A stretch of DNA of 42,647 nt from a virus. This document shows positions 6,764 to 13,185 of the stretch, in pieces (positions within the stretch are counted from its first letter, which is position 1; each line of letters opens with the position of its first letter). The stretch spans positions 1-42,647 of the IMG/VR virus record IMGVR_UViG_3300020202_000131; one strand, written 5' to 3'. The translations under genes and the position numbers were made by a program. The notes under the pieces are model-generated. The model searched no databases and was not told the DNA's origin. It saw only the letters and a program-made list of their open reading frames with translations.

Positions 6764-6803
6764 TTGACAAAGTAAGGCCCTCGGCTATACTTAACGAGCC
6801 GAG
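6764..6803 (+). promoter_or_regulatory. Sigma70-like promoter with inverted repeat around -10
   Basis: -35 TTGACA (6764-6769), 16-base spacer, -10 TATACT (6786-6791). CTCGGC (6780-6785) and GCCGAG (6798-6803) form an inverted repeat flanking the -10, so it could be a repressor operator. It precedes the gene at 6829. Confidence 0.68.
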
Positions 6804-6828
6804 CATCTTCGGGAGGGAAGGAGCGCGT

Positions 6829-7041
6829 ATGGAGTGGACAGAAGCAGAGCAGGAAGTCTTAACGGAGCAGGACGTTCGGGACGCGGTAAATAAGTTGTTG
6901 GCCGAATGGAAAACCCAGGACGGGCGCATCAACATCGCCGACATGAGCCGCACGGAGATAGACTTTACAATCCATCTACTCCGAAAATACCGGGCTACGA
7001 AGTTCGGGTTTAGCGCGACGGAACTGCGGGGCGCGGCCTAA
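6829..7041 (+). CDS. Hypothetical protein, 70 aa, last rightward early gene
   Basis: ATG at 6829 after GGAAGGAG. Acidic helical N-terminus (EAEQEVLTEQDVRDAVNKLL), then a short segment ending ELRGAA. It has its own promoter and is followed by a terminator 19 bases after the stop, so it may be expressed alone, for example during lysogeny. Unknown function. Confidence 0.6.
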   Translation: MEWTEAEQEVLTEQDVRDAVNKLLAEWKTQDGRINIADMSRTEIDFTIHLLRKYRATKFGFSATELRGAA

Positions 7042-7059
7042 TAGGTAAGCTAATAAAAG

Positions 7060-7099
7060 GCCCCGTGCGTTCGTGGGGAGCGCACGGGGCTTATCTTTT
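7060..7099. terminator. Hairpin terminator between convergent units
   Basis: GCCCCGTGCG (7060-7069) pairs with CGCACGGGGC (7081-7090), followed on the plus strand by TTATCTTTT. On the minus strand the stem is followed by CTTTTATT. It can therefore serve both the rightward early unit and the leftward unit that ends at 7098. Confidence 0.85.
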
Positions 7100-7253
7100 A
7101 AGATTCTTCGAGAATAAGCGAGGCCACCGCAACAGCGACCAAAAAGAGAGCGCAAATGATTACAGCCAAGCACCATCCGACCACGTTCATGATGAAGATT
7201 GTTTCAAGCACCCAGGCAGCACCCGTAAATCCCGGCGGATAAACGTCGATCAT
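7098..7253 (-). CDS. Small single-span membrane protein, 51 aa
   Basis: The ATG at 7251-7253 overlaps the stop of the SGNH gene (ATGA). A strong hydrophobic helix spans about residues 18-47 (VVGWCLAVIICALFLVAVAV within it), with a short Glu-Glu-Ser tail. Linked to the exported SGNH-type enzyme, it might anchor or assist it. Last gene before the terminator. Confidence 0.6.
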   Translation of the reverse strand: MIDVYPPGFTGAAWVLETIFIMNVVGWCLAVIICALFLVAVAVASLILEES

Positions 7254-8452
7254 TTCAGTATTCCCTCCTCCTTGATATACTTGGCTAATAGCTTGCCGAC
7301 CATTTCATTACCTGCCGGGCTCAAATGCCCGTCAATCTTCCAGAAAAAATCTACGTTAGGATCAAAAGCCCCCTGCCGGGTCTTGGATTGGTCCGCATAG
7401 GGGCGCAGCCTGGAGGCAAGGTCTATAAAGTAGATCCCATTCGTGCGGCAAAATTCCCCCACGATTCGGAATGGTTGGTGATAGTCCAGGTCTGGCGATG
7501 GACGGTCTAGGCAAGAGTATACCAACTCCCCAACGGGAATTCCGGCGATCAATAGCTCGGCGCCAATCTCATTAGCATAGTCTTGGAACGCCTGAATGTT
7601 CGCAAGGTGCGCGGTCCAAGCTTTCGCAAGCCGCGGTGATCTGTCGATTGGCGTATAGGCATGGAACGCGGGGTGCTTGGGCTTTTCCTGGCCACCCGAT
7701 GCGGTGGCGAAGCCCACCAGTCGCCCGGCTTCCTTCCCAATAGCCCCCAGGACCGTGTATTTTGTTATCTTGTTTAAAATGTATGTCCCTATGTGTCCGC
7801 CCTTTGGATCTCCGTATCTCTCAAAGTTCTCAATCTCCTGCCTCATCTCGGCTTCGGTCTTCCGTTCAAATTCGTAGGTTTCGGGATTGATGTTCTTGGT
7901 TGTGGGGACGATGTAGCCGTTAATGACGTTGAAAGACGGGAAGAAATGGTCATCCATGAAGTCGTTGAACAGATACCCAACGATGATTAGTTTCGGGGCT
8001 TTACCTACCTTTCGGACAATCTTCTTGGCCTTCATTAGCTCCTGTTTGGTTCCGTAGCCGGAGACCCCGGCCTTTATGATTGGAAAATCTATTTCTCGCT
8101 CCAAAACCGTGCCAAACTTCTTTTCAAATGGTCCGTAGGCCCATGTGAAGCTATCCCCGACCAAAAGGATATAGTCTCTCCCCCCAACGGCCGGACGCGA
8201 ACTTACTCCGTCGCCATATCCTTGGGTTCCCATCCAGTCCGTCCAAAAATCCAGCTTCGTGTCCCTGATCCAATAGGGAGTATTCGGGAGGTTCTCTGCC
8301 ATGTCGTAACCGGCCACAGGATCAGGGACCATCCTTCCCCCTTTGGAGATGGGGTAGAGTTGGGGCTTGACGAACTTGTCATGCAACGGAGTGAATTGAA
8401 GGACGGATTCAAAGAGAAGGATGGAGACAAGGGGAATCCAGAGATACTTCAT
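7250..8452 (-). CDS. SGNH/GDSL-type hydrolase or acyltransferase-like protein, membrane-anchored or exported
   Basis: 400 residues with a typical N-terminal signal anchor (residues 3-20). The SGNH blocks are visible: GDSF at 99-102 (nucleophile Ser101), a Gly in AGVSGYG near 128-133, an Asn-Asp in YLFND (N163), and DGHLSPAG with Asp374/His376. This arrangement resembles SGNH enzymes acting on cell-surface polysaccharides, such as AlgX-like or peptidoglycan O-acetyl enzymes, and the predicted topology puts the enzyme outside the cytoplasm. In a phage it could change the receptor or O-antigen acetylation and exclude superinfecting phages. Substrate unknown. GGGGGG precedes the ATG. Confidence 0.8.
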   Translation of the reverse strand: MKYLWIPLVSILLFESVLQFTPLHDKFVKPQLYPISKGGRMVPDPVAGYDMAENLPNTPYWIRDTKLDFWTDWMGTQGYGDGVSSRPAVGGRDYILLVGDSFTWAYGPFEKKFGTVLEREIDFPIIKAGVSGYGTKQELMKAKKIVRKVGKAPKLIIVGYLFNDFMDDHFFPSFNVINGYIVPTTKNINPETYEFERKTEAEMRQEIENFERYGDPKGGHIGTYILNKITKYTVLGAIGKEAGRLVGFATASGGQEKPKHPAFHAYTPIDRSPRLAKAWTAHLANIQAFQDYANEIGAELLIAGIPVGELVYSCLDRPSPDLDYHQPFRIVGEFCRTNGIYFIDLASRLRPYADQSKTRQGAFDPNVDFFWKIDGHLSPAGNEMVGKLLAKYIKEEGILK

Positions 8453-8607
8453 CCCCCCTCCTTTTGCCGCGAGTTCTTCCTCCGCTTGATCCGCTTTGGC
8501 TTCTTGTTTTGATAATAAGCTATGGTTTCCGCTAACCTCTTTCTAAATTCAGGGCTTGCGAGATTATTTACAACCCAACCACTTAGTAAATCCTCTGGCC
8601 TTAACAT
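8449..8607 (-). CDS. Small basic protein, 52 aa
   Basis: ATG at 8605-8607 (AAGGA upstream). Its TGA overlaps the SGNH start (ATGA). An N-terminal helix (LRPEDLLSGWVVNNLASPEF) is followed by a Lys/Arg-rich tail. The tail-coding bases share an 18-base identity (8478-8495) with the end of the gene at 9042-9206 (9053-9070). Function unknown. Confidence 0.58.
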   Translation of the reverse strand: MLRPEDLLSGWVVNNLASPEFRKRLAETIAYYQNKKPKRIKRRKNSRQKEGG

Positions 8608-8614
8608 TCCTTAC

Positions 8615-8809
8615 TCACTTCCCCTCCACTTCCCGCTTGAGGCAGTCATAGTTGTCCCTGTCTAACATATCGTAGGCTCTCTCTAGCAATTCCAGCTTCC
8701 CTTTCTTGACGGCGGCGTCAATGAAGTCCAATATCATGTCTTTCGTTGCGCCATTGCCCATCATCTTACAGAAGCCTTCTTCATCAAAACCTCGATTCCG
8801 TGTCGTCAT
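8615..8809 (-). CDS. Hypothetical protein, 64 aa
   Basis: The ATG at 8807-8809 overlaps the upstream stop (ATGA). All-helical, charged protein with KDMILDFIDAAVKKGKLELL in the middle, suggesting a small alpha-hairpin or protein-binding module. No family recognised. Confidence 0.6.
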   Translation of the reverse strand: MTTRNRGFDEEGFCKMMGNGATKDMILDFIDAAVKKGKLELLERAYDMLDRDNYDCLKREVEGK

Positions 8810-9045
8810 GGCTTCCCCCTCCGATAAGCCTGGATGTCTTGGAGGACTTTCTTCGCAAGACCATAAGGACCAATCAATTCCATTTGTGCTTTAAACGCCA
8901 GTTCGCCTGAAAGCAAATCGAGTGCAAGTTCCGCTTGCCGCAAAAGCTCCTCGGTGGCTGCGAGACGGGATTTTAATTCCCTGTATTCATTCGGGATATT
9001 CCATATTGGTTTATCTTCTGGTAATTCGGGTCCAAATACGCTCAC
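8806..9045 (-). CDS. Coiled-coil protein, 79 aa
   Basis: The GTG at 9043-9045 overlaps the preceding TGA (GTGA). Residues about 20-50 (REL KSRLAATEELLRQAELALD) form a heptad-like coiled coil, as in many small phage early proteins of unknown role. The C-terminus is basic. Confidence 0.6.
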   Translation of the reverse strand: MSVFGPELPEDKPIWNIPNEYRELKSRLAATEELLRQAELALDLLSGELAFKAQMELIGPYGLAKKVLQDIQAYRRGKP

Positions 9046-9206
9046 TTACCCCTCCTCCGCTTGATCCGCTCAAATTTCTTGCACTCACATTCATATTTCG
9101 TACAGATTTCATGTGTCTGACCACAGAATGGGACGCATTTCCAAAAATGGTAATTGCTATGACCACAGTTTGCACACTTCCCCCGTCCTGGCGAATAGCG
9201 GGTCAT
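9042..9206 (-). CDS. Small zinc-ribbon protein, 54 aa
   Basis: The preferred start is ATG at 9204-9206, overlapping the stop of the Lar-like gene (ATGA). The frame is open to 9320 but would cover that gene. CANCGHSNYHFWKC, CGQTHEICTKYEC and C follow the start, giving six or seven Cys and three His, consistent with one or two zinc sites. The tail is ERIKRRRGK. Possibly nucleic-acid binding. Confidence 0.6.
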   Translation of the reverse strand: MTRYSPGRGKCANCGHSNYHFWKCVPFCGQTHEICTKYECECKKFERIKRRRGK

Positions 9207-9403
9207 GGGCGTTGGTTCCATCGTGCAATAGCCTGTTCTCGGGTCCAATTTGGATTTGTCTGATTCCCGCAATGTCGGCAGAATACTCGCCACATTGATT
9301 TTATTTCTGGATGTCCGCATGGTTGTATAATAGGAACCTCGACTACCTGAACTTCCTGGTCGTCTGTCCCGTCAAATGGACATGGCTTTATTTCTTCCCC
9401 CAT
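9203..9403 (-). CDS. Lar-like restriction-alleviation family protein with a degenerate zinc site
   Basis: 66 residues. It shows the Lar-family layout: KPCPFDGTDD at the start, a central CRHCGNQT, and the C-terminal signature WTREQAIARWNQRP. In most members the first knuckle is CPFCG; here the second Cys is Asp, leaving three canonical cysteines. Lar of lambdoid prophages modulates type I restriction, but most family members are untested. Its overlap with 9042-9206 indicates translational coupling. Confidence 0.7.
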   Translation of the reverse strand: MGEEIKPCPFDGTDDQEVQVVEVPIIQPCGHPEIKSMWRVFCRHCGNQTNPNWTREQAIARWNQRP

Positions 9404-9404
9404 C

Positions 9405-9809
9405 CTATTTCTTCCCCTGCTGGCGGGAGGTGGGGGGCGGTAAGCCTTGCTCGATCAGATAAATGAGCATCTTGGCGCGGGCATCGGCTTCGTTTGGATC
9501 GTATTCCTCGTGGTCAACGGTATTATTGAGACGATATTGAAGAACCCACCCACGATTTAGATGCCCGCCGACAAGGATCGCGCCTTTTACTCGGATTGGC
9601 AACATCTCCCCCATCTCGGCCACTGTGAAGGCGGAGACCATATCCCCCCTATCAATCGCTTCTTTATGCGGGTGGAAGGTTTCACGTGACTTACATCCCG
9701 GGTACATGGAATTAACCCCGAACCAATAAAAATAGCTCTCTTGCTTGATGCCCAATTCCTTGAGCCGCTTGGCGAGCTCCAGGCTGACGACTTGATATTC
9801 GAGCTTCAT
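9405..9809 (-). CDS. Conserved phage protein (SLELAKRLKELG family)
   Basis: 134 residues from the ATG at 9807-9809, which overlaps the upstream stop (ATGA) and has GGGGG before it. Starts KLEYQVVSLELAKRLKELG, then SYFYWFGVN, AFTVAEMGEMLPIRVKG near 75-90, and ADARAKMLIYLIEQGL before a Gln/Lys tail. This combination recurs in phage and prophage proteins of unknown function. It is typical of accessory early operons. Confidence 0.72.
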   Translation of the reverse strand: MKLEYQVVSLELAKRLKELGIKQESYFYWFGVNSMYPGCKSRETFHPHKEAIDRGDMVSAFTVAEMGEMLPIRVKGAILVGGHLNRGWVLQYRLNNTVDHEEYDPNEADARAKMLIYLIEQGLPPPTSRQQGKK

Positions 9810-10108
9810 CCCCCCTCCGTCTCTCGATGGGCCTTGAGCTTGGAGATGAATTCTTCCCATCCACAGTTACACTTCCCGCCCCAAGGTTGCGATGTTTCGT
9901 GATATACCGCATATATAGTGCAGGCTGAAAAGTGCGCCCCATATTTCACCGCCTCCTCGATCAGACGGGATTGGGAGGAGAGCTTCTTTTCTACAAACTT
10001 AGCTACGGCGCGATATTCGTCCCTTTGCCATTCTGCGAGATCGCTCCATTGCCATTGCTCGTCGGAAAAAAAGCTTGAAATCTCTATGGCTAACCTATCG
10101 TCGCTCAA
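9806..10108 (-). CDS. Hypothetical protein, 100 aa
   Basis: The frame begins at TTG 10106-10108. No good ribosome site is seen, and an upstream ATT with GATGGGA in front (about 10132) is possible. Residues 17-45 are Trp-rich and helical (EQWQWSDLAEWQRDEYRAVA). A C-terminal C-x-C-x-W motif with CTIYAVYH before it may bind metal. Unknown function. Confidence 0.55.
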   Translation of the reverse strand: MSDDRLAIEISSFFSDEQWQWSDLAEWQRDEYRAVAKFVEKKLSSQSRLIEEAVKYGAHFSACTIYAVYHETSQPWGGKCNCGWEEFISKLKAHRETEGG

Positions 10109-10153
10109 ATCTTTATTTATATTCGGTTTCGGCCAAATGGTCCCATCCCATCG

Positions 10154-10276
10154 TTATCTAATTTTTCCACGGAACACCTGGACAATAGAAATGATTAGAA
10201 AAATAATTATATTGATAAGGAAAATATTAACGGCAAAGGCAACCCAACAGGGGGAGTGTTGGAAATGACTAATCAT
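10154..10276 (-). CDS. Single-span membrane peptide, 40 aa
   Basis: ATG at 10274-10276 preceded by AGGGG, inside the end of the upstream gene (overlap 8 bases). Residues 10-33 are a strong hydrophobic helix (WVAFAVNIFLINIIIFLIIS) with a basic C-terminus. Role unknown; possibly envelope-associated. Confidence 0.55.
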   Translation of the reverse strand: MISHFQHSPCWVAFAVNIFLINIIIFLIISIVQVFRGKIR

Positions 10277-10379
10277 CCCCTAGATCTCCAAGATCGGATG
10301 CGCTCATGTCGAAATATTCCTTCGCAAACCGATATTCGGCATCTATTAGCTCTGCTAAAATATTTTGCTTTTGTCTCAC
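10269..10379 (-). CDS. Small acidic protein, 36 aa
   Basis: The GTG at 10377-10379 overlaps the preceding TGA (GTGA). Helical, with an Asp-rich C-terminus (SASDLGDLGDD). No family recognised. Kept because of double coupling. Confidence 0.48.
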   Translation of the reverse strand: MRQKQNILAELIDAEYRFAKEYFDMSASDLGDLGDD

Positions 10380-10723
10380 TTCGCCTCCTTGAGGGCGGCT
10401 TGGGCTGTTATCCATGGCTCCTTATGGTCTACAGGATGGATTTCTTCGTCGATGCAGGGCGTATCAGTATGCTCACACGATCTGACGGCCCAATTATCTT
10501 CGTTTGCATAGAATTCCAGCCCCTCCCGATACCTCGCTGCCTCTGCCTTCGCCTTCTCAAGCTCGGATTTGAGAGAGGAGAATTCGGATTCTTCTGTCCA
10601 CCAATCGGCAACAACATTCGTTCCGCCCGGTCCATCGTAGGCTCTATGATTGCCTTTATGCCCTTCCAACAATTCACATCTATGCGACCCTGGACTTATG
10701 GATTTACAGATTTCTTCTTTCAT
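10376..10723 (-). CDS. Hypothetical coiled-coil protein, 115 aa
   Basis: ATG at 10721-10723 with CGGGGAAG upstream. An in-frame extension to 10765 comes from the 41-bp repeat and is not needed. The N-terminal part has Cys/His residues (EEICKSISPGSHRCELLEGH), followed by an RAYDGPGG turn and a coiled coil (SSLKSELEKAKAEAARYREG). The C-terminal HTDTPCID region resembles short phage proteins with a Cys-His knuckle. Function unknown. Confidence 0.6.
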   Translation of the reverse strand: MKEEICKSISPGSHRCELLEGHKGNHRAYDGPGGTNVVADWWTEESEFSSLKSELEKAKAEAARYREGLEFYANEDNWAVRSCEHTDTPCIDEEIHPVDHKEPWITAQAALKEAK

Positions 10724-10731
10724 CGCTTCCC

Positions 10732-10772
10732 CGCCTCGTTGGCTCCGCGCTTCATGGCCTCTCAATTACCGC
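10732..10772. repeat. 41-bp direct repeat, copy 1
   Basis: Identical to 10967-11007, offset 235 bases. Read leftward it encodes the last codons of the gene at 10752-10955 (VIERP, stop) and the beginning of a small frame (MKRGANEA). The same stop/start architecture occurs in the other copy, so a gene boundary has been duplicated. Confidence 0.95.
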
Positions 10773-10955
10773 TAGTCCGGCTTCCTTCAAAAGAGTGATT
10801 GTATTAAACCATCGGGAAGAATTTTTCTTGTTAAGTTCTTGCACCCGAAACACAGATCCAAGTTCAACTCCGTCGGCGCACGAATCAAGATATTTAATTG
10901 CGGCTTCTTTATGGGTTTCAGCGTGTATTTTCTTGTTGTTTATGACGTAAACCAC
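10752..10955 (-). CDS. Hypothetical protein, 67 aa, in a repeat-flanked cassette
   Basis: GTG at 10953-10955 with AGGAGAAGG upstream. A longer frame to 11000 runs back into repeat copy 2. The product (VYVINNKKIHAETHKEAAIK near the start, ending AVIERP) looks like a small alpha/beta protein. The gene is bounded by the two 41-bp repeats, as if inserted or duplicated by recombination. Its last six residues are identical to those of the neighbouring gene 10987-11145. Confidence 0.6.
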   Translation of the reverse strand: MVYVINNKKIHAETHKEAAIKYLDSCADGVELGSVFRVQELNKKNSSRWFNTITLLKEAGLAVIERP

Positions 10956-10966
10956 TGCCTTCTCCT

Positions 10967-11007
10967 CGCCTCGTTGGCTCCGCGCTTCATGGCCTCTCAA
11001 TTACCGC
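10967..11007. repeat. 41-bp direct repeat, copy 2
   Basis: Perfect copy of 10732-10772. It covers the AVIERP-stop end of the gene at 10987-11145 and the start of a 16-codon frame (MKRGANEA...) that ends before the 10752-10955 start. See copy 1. Confidence 0.95.
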
Positions 11008-11145
11008 ACGCCTCCGTGCGGGTATTGGTCCCCACCTATTAGCCGGGAATACCTTTCGACAATCCCGGCATTTGCTTACGTACCGGCCGTCAATAAGATC
11101 CAGCTCGTACCCCGGATGCTTACAGTGCTTCGCTAGGTATTTCAT
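10987..11145 (-). CDS. Small zinc-binding-like protein, 52 aa
   Basis: The ATG at 11143-11145 overlaps the Fic gene stop (ATGA). HCKHPGYEL and KCRDCRKVF supply C-x2-H and C-x2-C pairs suited to a zinc ribbon, followed by RWGP and an Arg-rich tail. It ends in AVIERP within repeat copy 2. Unknown function; possible nucleic-acid binding. Confidence 0.6.
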   Translation of the reverse strand: MKYLAKHCKHPGYELDLIDGRYVSKCRDCRKVFPANRWGPIPARRRAVIERP

Positions 11146-11600
11146 CGGAACCACATGTAATACATGTGCCGATCGACCGCCCTAATACATAGGGGCTCAT
11201 AGCCGGCTTTCCGGCGCTGCCAGTTTAATATTATGCGCCCCGTTCGCCCATTACCATCCACAAAGGGGTGGATCCTCTCGAATTCCACGTGTGCCAAGTT
11301 GATCTCAATTTCCTCCTGTTTATGTGGCCGTAGGCCATTCACCCTCACCCATTGAGCTACCAACTCTGGCACGTGAGCCCAAGGGGCCCCTTCTCTCTCT
11401 CCTACCCAAACCCGACATGTGCGGAAGCATCCAGCATCCGCTCCCAGCTTCTTCCACATGATGCGTTTGTGGAGGCGGAGAATATTGGAGACCGTCAGGG
11501 GGCGATCCTTTACCCAATTCCATGCGGCGAGCGACCGGATATCCTCCTCTTCTTCGTCGACATCCTCAATTAGGTTGCTTTGGCGAATCCACTCTTCCAT
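11142..11600 (-). CDS. Fic/Doc-family protein (predicted AMP-transferase-like)
   Basis: 152 residues from the ATG at 11598-11600, which has GGGGAG upstream. The Fic core motif HPFVDGNGRTGR lies at about residues 111-122 and retains the catalytic His and the anion-binding Gly-Asn-Gly. Fic enzymes usually transfer AMP or another phosphate-containing group to a protein hydroxyl. Near the N-terminus, SNLIED resembles the inhibitory S-x-x-x-E-G/N helix of class II Fic proteins, with Asp in the last position. The protein is short for the family, so the helical core is near minimal. No separate antitoxin is visible. In a phage it may modify host translation or a defence factor. Confidence 0.85.
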   Translation of the reverse strand: MEEWIRQSNLIEDVDEEEEDIRSLAAWNWVKDRPLTVSNILRLHKRIMWKKLGADAGCFRTCRVWVGEREGAPWAHVPELVAQWVRVNGLRPHKQEEIEINLAHVEFERIHPFVDGNGRTGRIILNWQRRKAGYEPLCIRAVDRHMYYMWFR

Positions 11601-11754
11601 ATTCAATCTCCCCGCATTCGCAACGCATTATGAGCGCAATAGCATCCTCACGTTCGACAACCTGAATTAAGAGAAACCTGTGCTGGTGGGGTTTGCTGTG
11701 GGCACACCCGGTTAGAACTAGGAGCAACAACGTCAACCAATGGCGTTTGCTCAA
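11566..11754 (-). CDS. Small lipoprotein, 62 aa
   Basis: The most plausible start is TTG at 11752-11754, directly before HWLTLLLLVLTGC, a signal sequence with an L-T-G-C lipobox at Cys17. The longer frame to 11898 is unlikely because it buries the signal. The mature part has a C-E-C pair and ends GEIEYGRVDSPKQPN, overlapping the Fic gene by 35 bases. No clear ribosome site. Expected to be exported and lipid-anchored. Confidence 0.5.
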   Translation of the reverse strand: MSKRHWLTLLLLVLTGCAHSKPHQHRFLLIQVVEREDAIALIMRCECGEIEYGRVDSPKQPN

Positions 11755-12007
11755 AAACCGCGGCTTGGATGGCGGGGATAGTTTTCGGTAGTCTTGCGAC
11801 TCTATCCACACGCCACCCGAGCCAAATTCTGGTCGGGATAGCGGGCGAATGGAGAAACAAAGAGCCCCACCCACCAACCAATCCCGACCGCGACTCAAGG
11901 CGGGACCGCCGGACCCCTCTGCAAGGCACCGACTCCATCGGCCCTATGTGCGCTGCTCCGGCCAACAGGATCGCACAGGAGTACCAAGTGCCCGCCTTAA
12001 TCTGTGA
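11755..12007 (-). other. Leader region without a convincing gene
   Basis: About 250 bases between the promoter at 12011-12038 and the lipoprotein gene. Frames are open on the minus strand (to 11898 and 11965), but start codons are poor and composition is not protein-like. It may be a long untranslated leader or the remains of a gene. Confidence 0.4.
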
Positions 12008-12038
12008 AACATTTTACAAAAATGTTACAACTTGTCAA
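12008..12038 (-). promoter_or_regulatory. Leftward promoter with palindromic operator over -10
   Basis: On the minus strand: -35 TTGACA (12033-12038), 16-base spacer, -10 TAAAAT (12011-12016). AACATTTT (12008-12015) and AAAATGTT (12019-12026) form a perfect 8+8 palindrome with a 3-base centre covering the -10. This is the expected shape of a repressor site controlling the accessory segment below. ATTTTACAAA (12011-12020) also occurs at 16932-16941. Confidence 0.75.
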
Positions 12039-12253
12039 TAGACCCGTAGATATTTCTTCCCCTCCACCATCCCAATGCGCCTGGCATATTGAATTAGCTT
12101 ATAGGCCGCCCGGAGACCAAACCCCAACTCCCTGGCCTTCTCTTGGAGCGGCAAATAGATCTTGGGGATCTCCCCGGATAACAACTGATAGCGGAGTTTA
12201 ATGTAATGCAAAATAAGCTCTTCGGCCTTCTCGGCTTGAATAGGCGGGTTCAC
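12035..12253 (-). CDS. Small winged-helix-like protein, 72 aa
   Basis: The GTG at 12251-12253 overlaps the initiator gene stop (GTGA). Residues 36-70 (LPLQEKARELGFGLRAAYKL, then IQYARRIGMVEGKKYLRVY) look like a recognition helix plus wing. Probably a DNA-binding accessory to the replication initiator. The promoter at 12011-12038 begins at its 3' end. Confidence 0.55.
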   Translation of the reverse strand: MNPPIQAEKAEELILHYIKLRYQLLSGEIPKIYLPLQEKARELGFGLRAAYKLIQYARRIGMVEGKKYLRVY

Positions 12254-13185
12254 TTAGATGCTACCTCCTGGCGTTCCTTCCAAACCTCCACCATAAGGGC
12301 AGGTAGAAGGGTGTCTTTGAGTTTTGCGGCAAATTGGCCCGCTGGTAGCCTTTTAACGGCTTCGGCATGGATTGCCTCGTACTCCTGGGTCGGAAGCGAT
12401 TTTAGGGCCATTAGCGATCGATTAAAGGCCATTTCCTGGGACTTGACTTCTTCCATTTGTTTTGCTAGGCGCTCATACCCCTTCGTGTCGTAGCTGGGGC
12501 CGGCCTTGGGCTGCTGTGACGCGAAGCCACTCTGCTTCTTCTTCCATGTCCGGACGGTGGCCTGCCAATCCTTCATAGGGGCCCGCCCTATAAGCCAGCC
12601 GTTGCTCTCATAGTGGTCCACGAAAAGCTGCCCATCCAGCGGGAAGCCGATCTTCTTAGCATACTCCGCTACCTGCTCTGCTGTTGGCTTTACGAACTTG
12701 GGACGGGGCGGCTTGTCCGCACCTATCTTTTTTATTGGTATGGTTAGGTTAGGTAAGGTGTTATCGGCAGCCGATATACTGCCGATAGGCTGCCGATTGG
12801 CATCGCCATATATTTTGCCATGTAATGCCCATATTTTCCTTAATCTTTCACGGTTTCTGTTTGAGTACTTTCCGCGCAGGAAGGTTCCGGCAAAGTCGAG
12901 CCAGTCGTGGATTAGGTGTTGGTTTCCTGTTGAATCGACCCAGGAATGTCTTCGTAGGCAGTCAAACATGCGTTCTGCGGTGGCTATCTTAAAGCCCATA
13001 ATCTCTGCTAAATACTCCGCTCCCCAAGAGGAAACGTCCCCATCCTCGCAGACCTCGATGGCGTGACCCCAAAACATTCCAAGATACCCGAGTGCTTCTG
13101 GTACAGACCATCCAATCTCCTTCCTAAAGTCGTGGAACTTTTTAAGCCGAATTATCCTAACTGGGTGAAATTCTATCCAGGCCAA
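12250..13185 (-). CDS. Phage replication initiator / replisome organizer-like protein
   Basis: 311 residues. TTG start at 13183-13185 directly after the upstream stop and behind AAGGGGGG. The N-terminal 120 residues (IGWSVPEALGYLGMFWGHAI, later AERMFDCLRRHSWVDSTG, then HDWLDFAGTF) resemble the winged-helix domain of phage replication organisers. A Pro/Lys linker leads to a second module at about 163-218: FVKPTAEQVAEYAKKIG, then DHYESNGWLIGRAPMKDWQA and TVRTWKK. This is the common C-terminal region of phage replication proteins that contacts the host helicase loader system. The rest is coiled coil. The initiator probably binds an origin within or near this gene. Confidence 0.8.
   Translation of the reverse strand: MAWIEFHPVRIIRLKKFHDFRKEIGWSVPEALGYLGMFWGHAIEVCEDGDVSSWGAEYLAEIMGFKIATAERMFDCLRRHSWVDSTGNQHLIHDWLDFAGTFLRGKYSNRNRERLRKIWALHGKIYGDANRQPIGSISAADNTLPNLTIPIKKIGADKPPRPKFVKPTAEQVAEYAKKIGFPLDGQLFVDHYESNGWLIGRAPMKDWQATVRTWKKKQSGFASQQPKAGPSYDTKGYERLAKQMEEVKSQEMAFNRSLMALKSLPTQEYEAIHAEAVKRLPAGQFAAKLKDTLLPALMVEVWKERQEVASK

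Noticed and set aside
10256-10798. Rightward 180-codon frame
   Set aside because: It lies opposite a chain of coupled leftward genes with good ribosome sites, and its composition looks like antisense.
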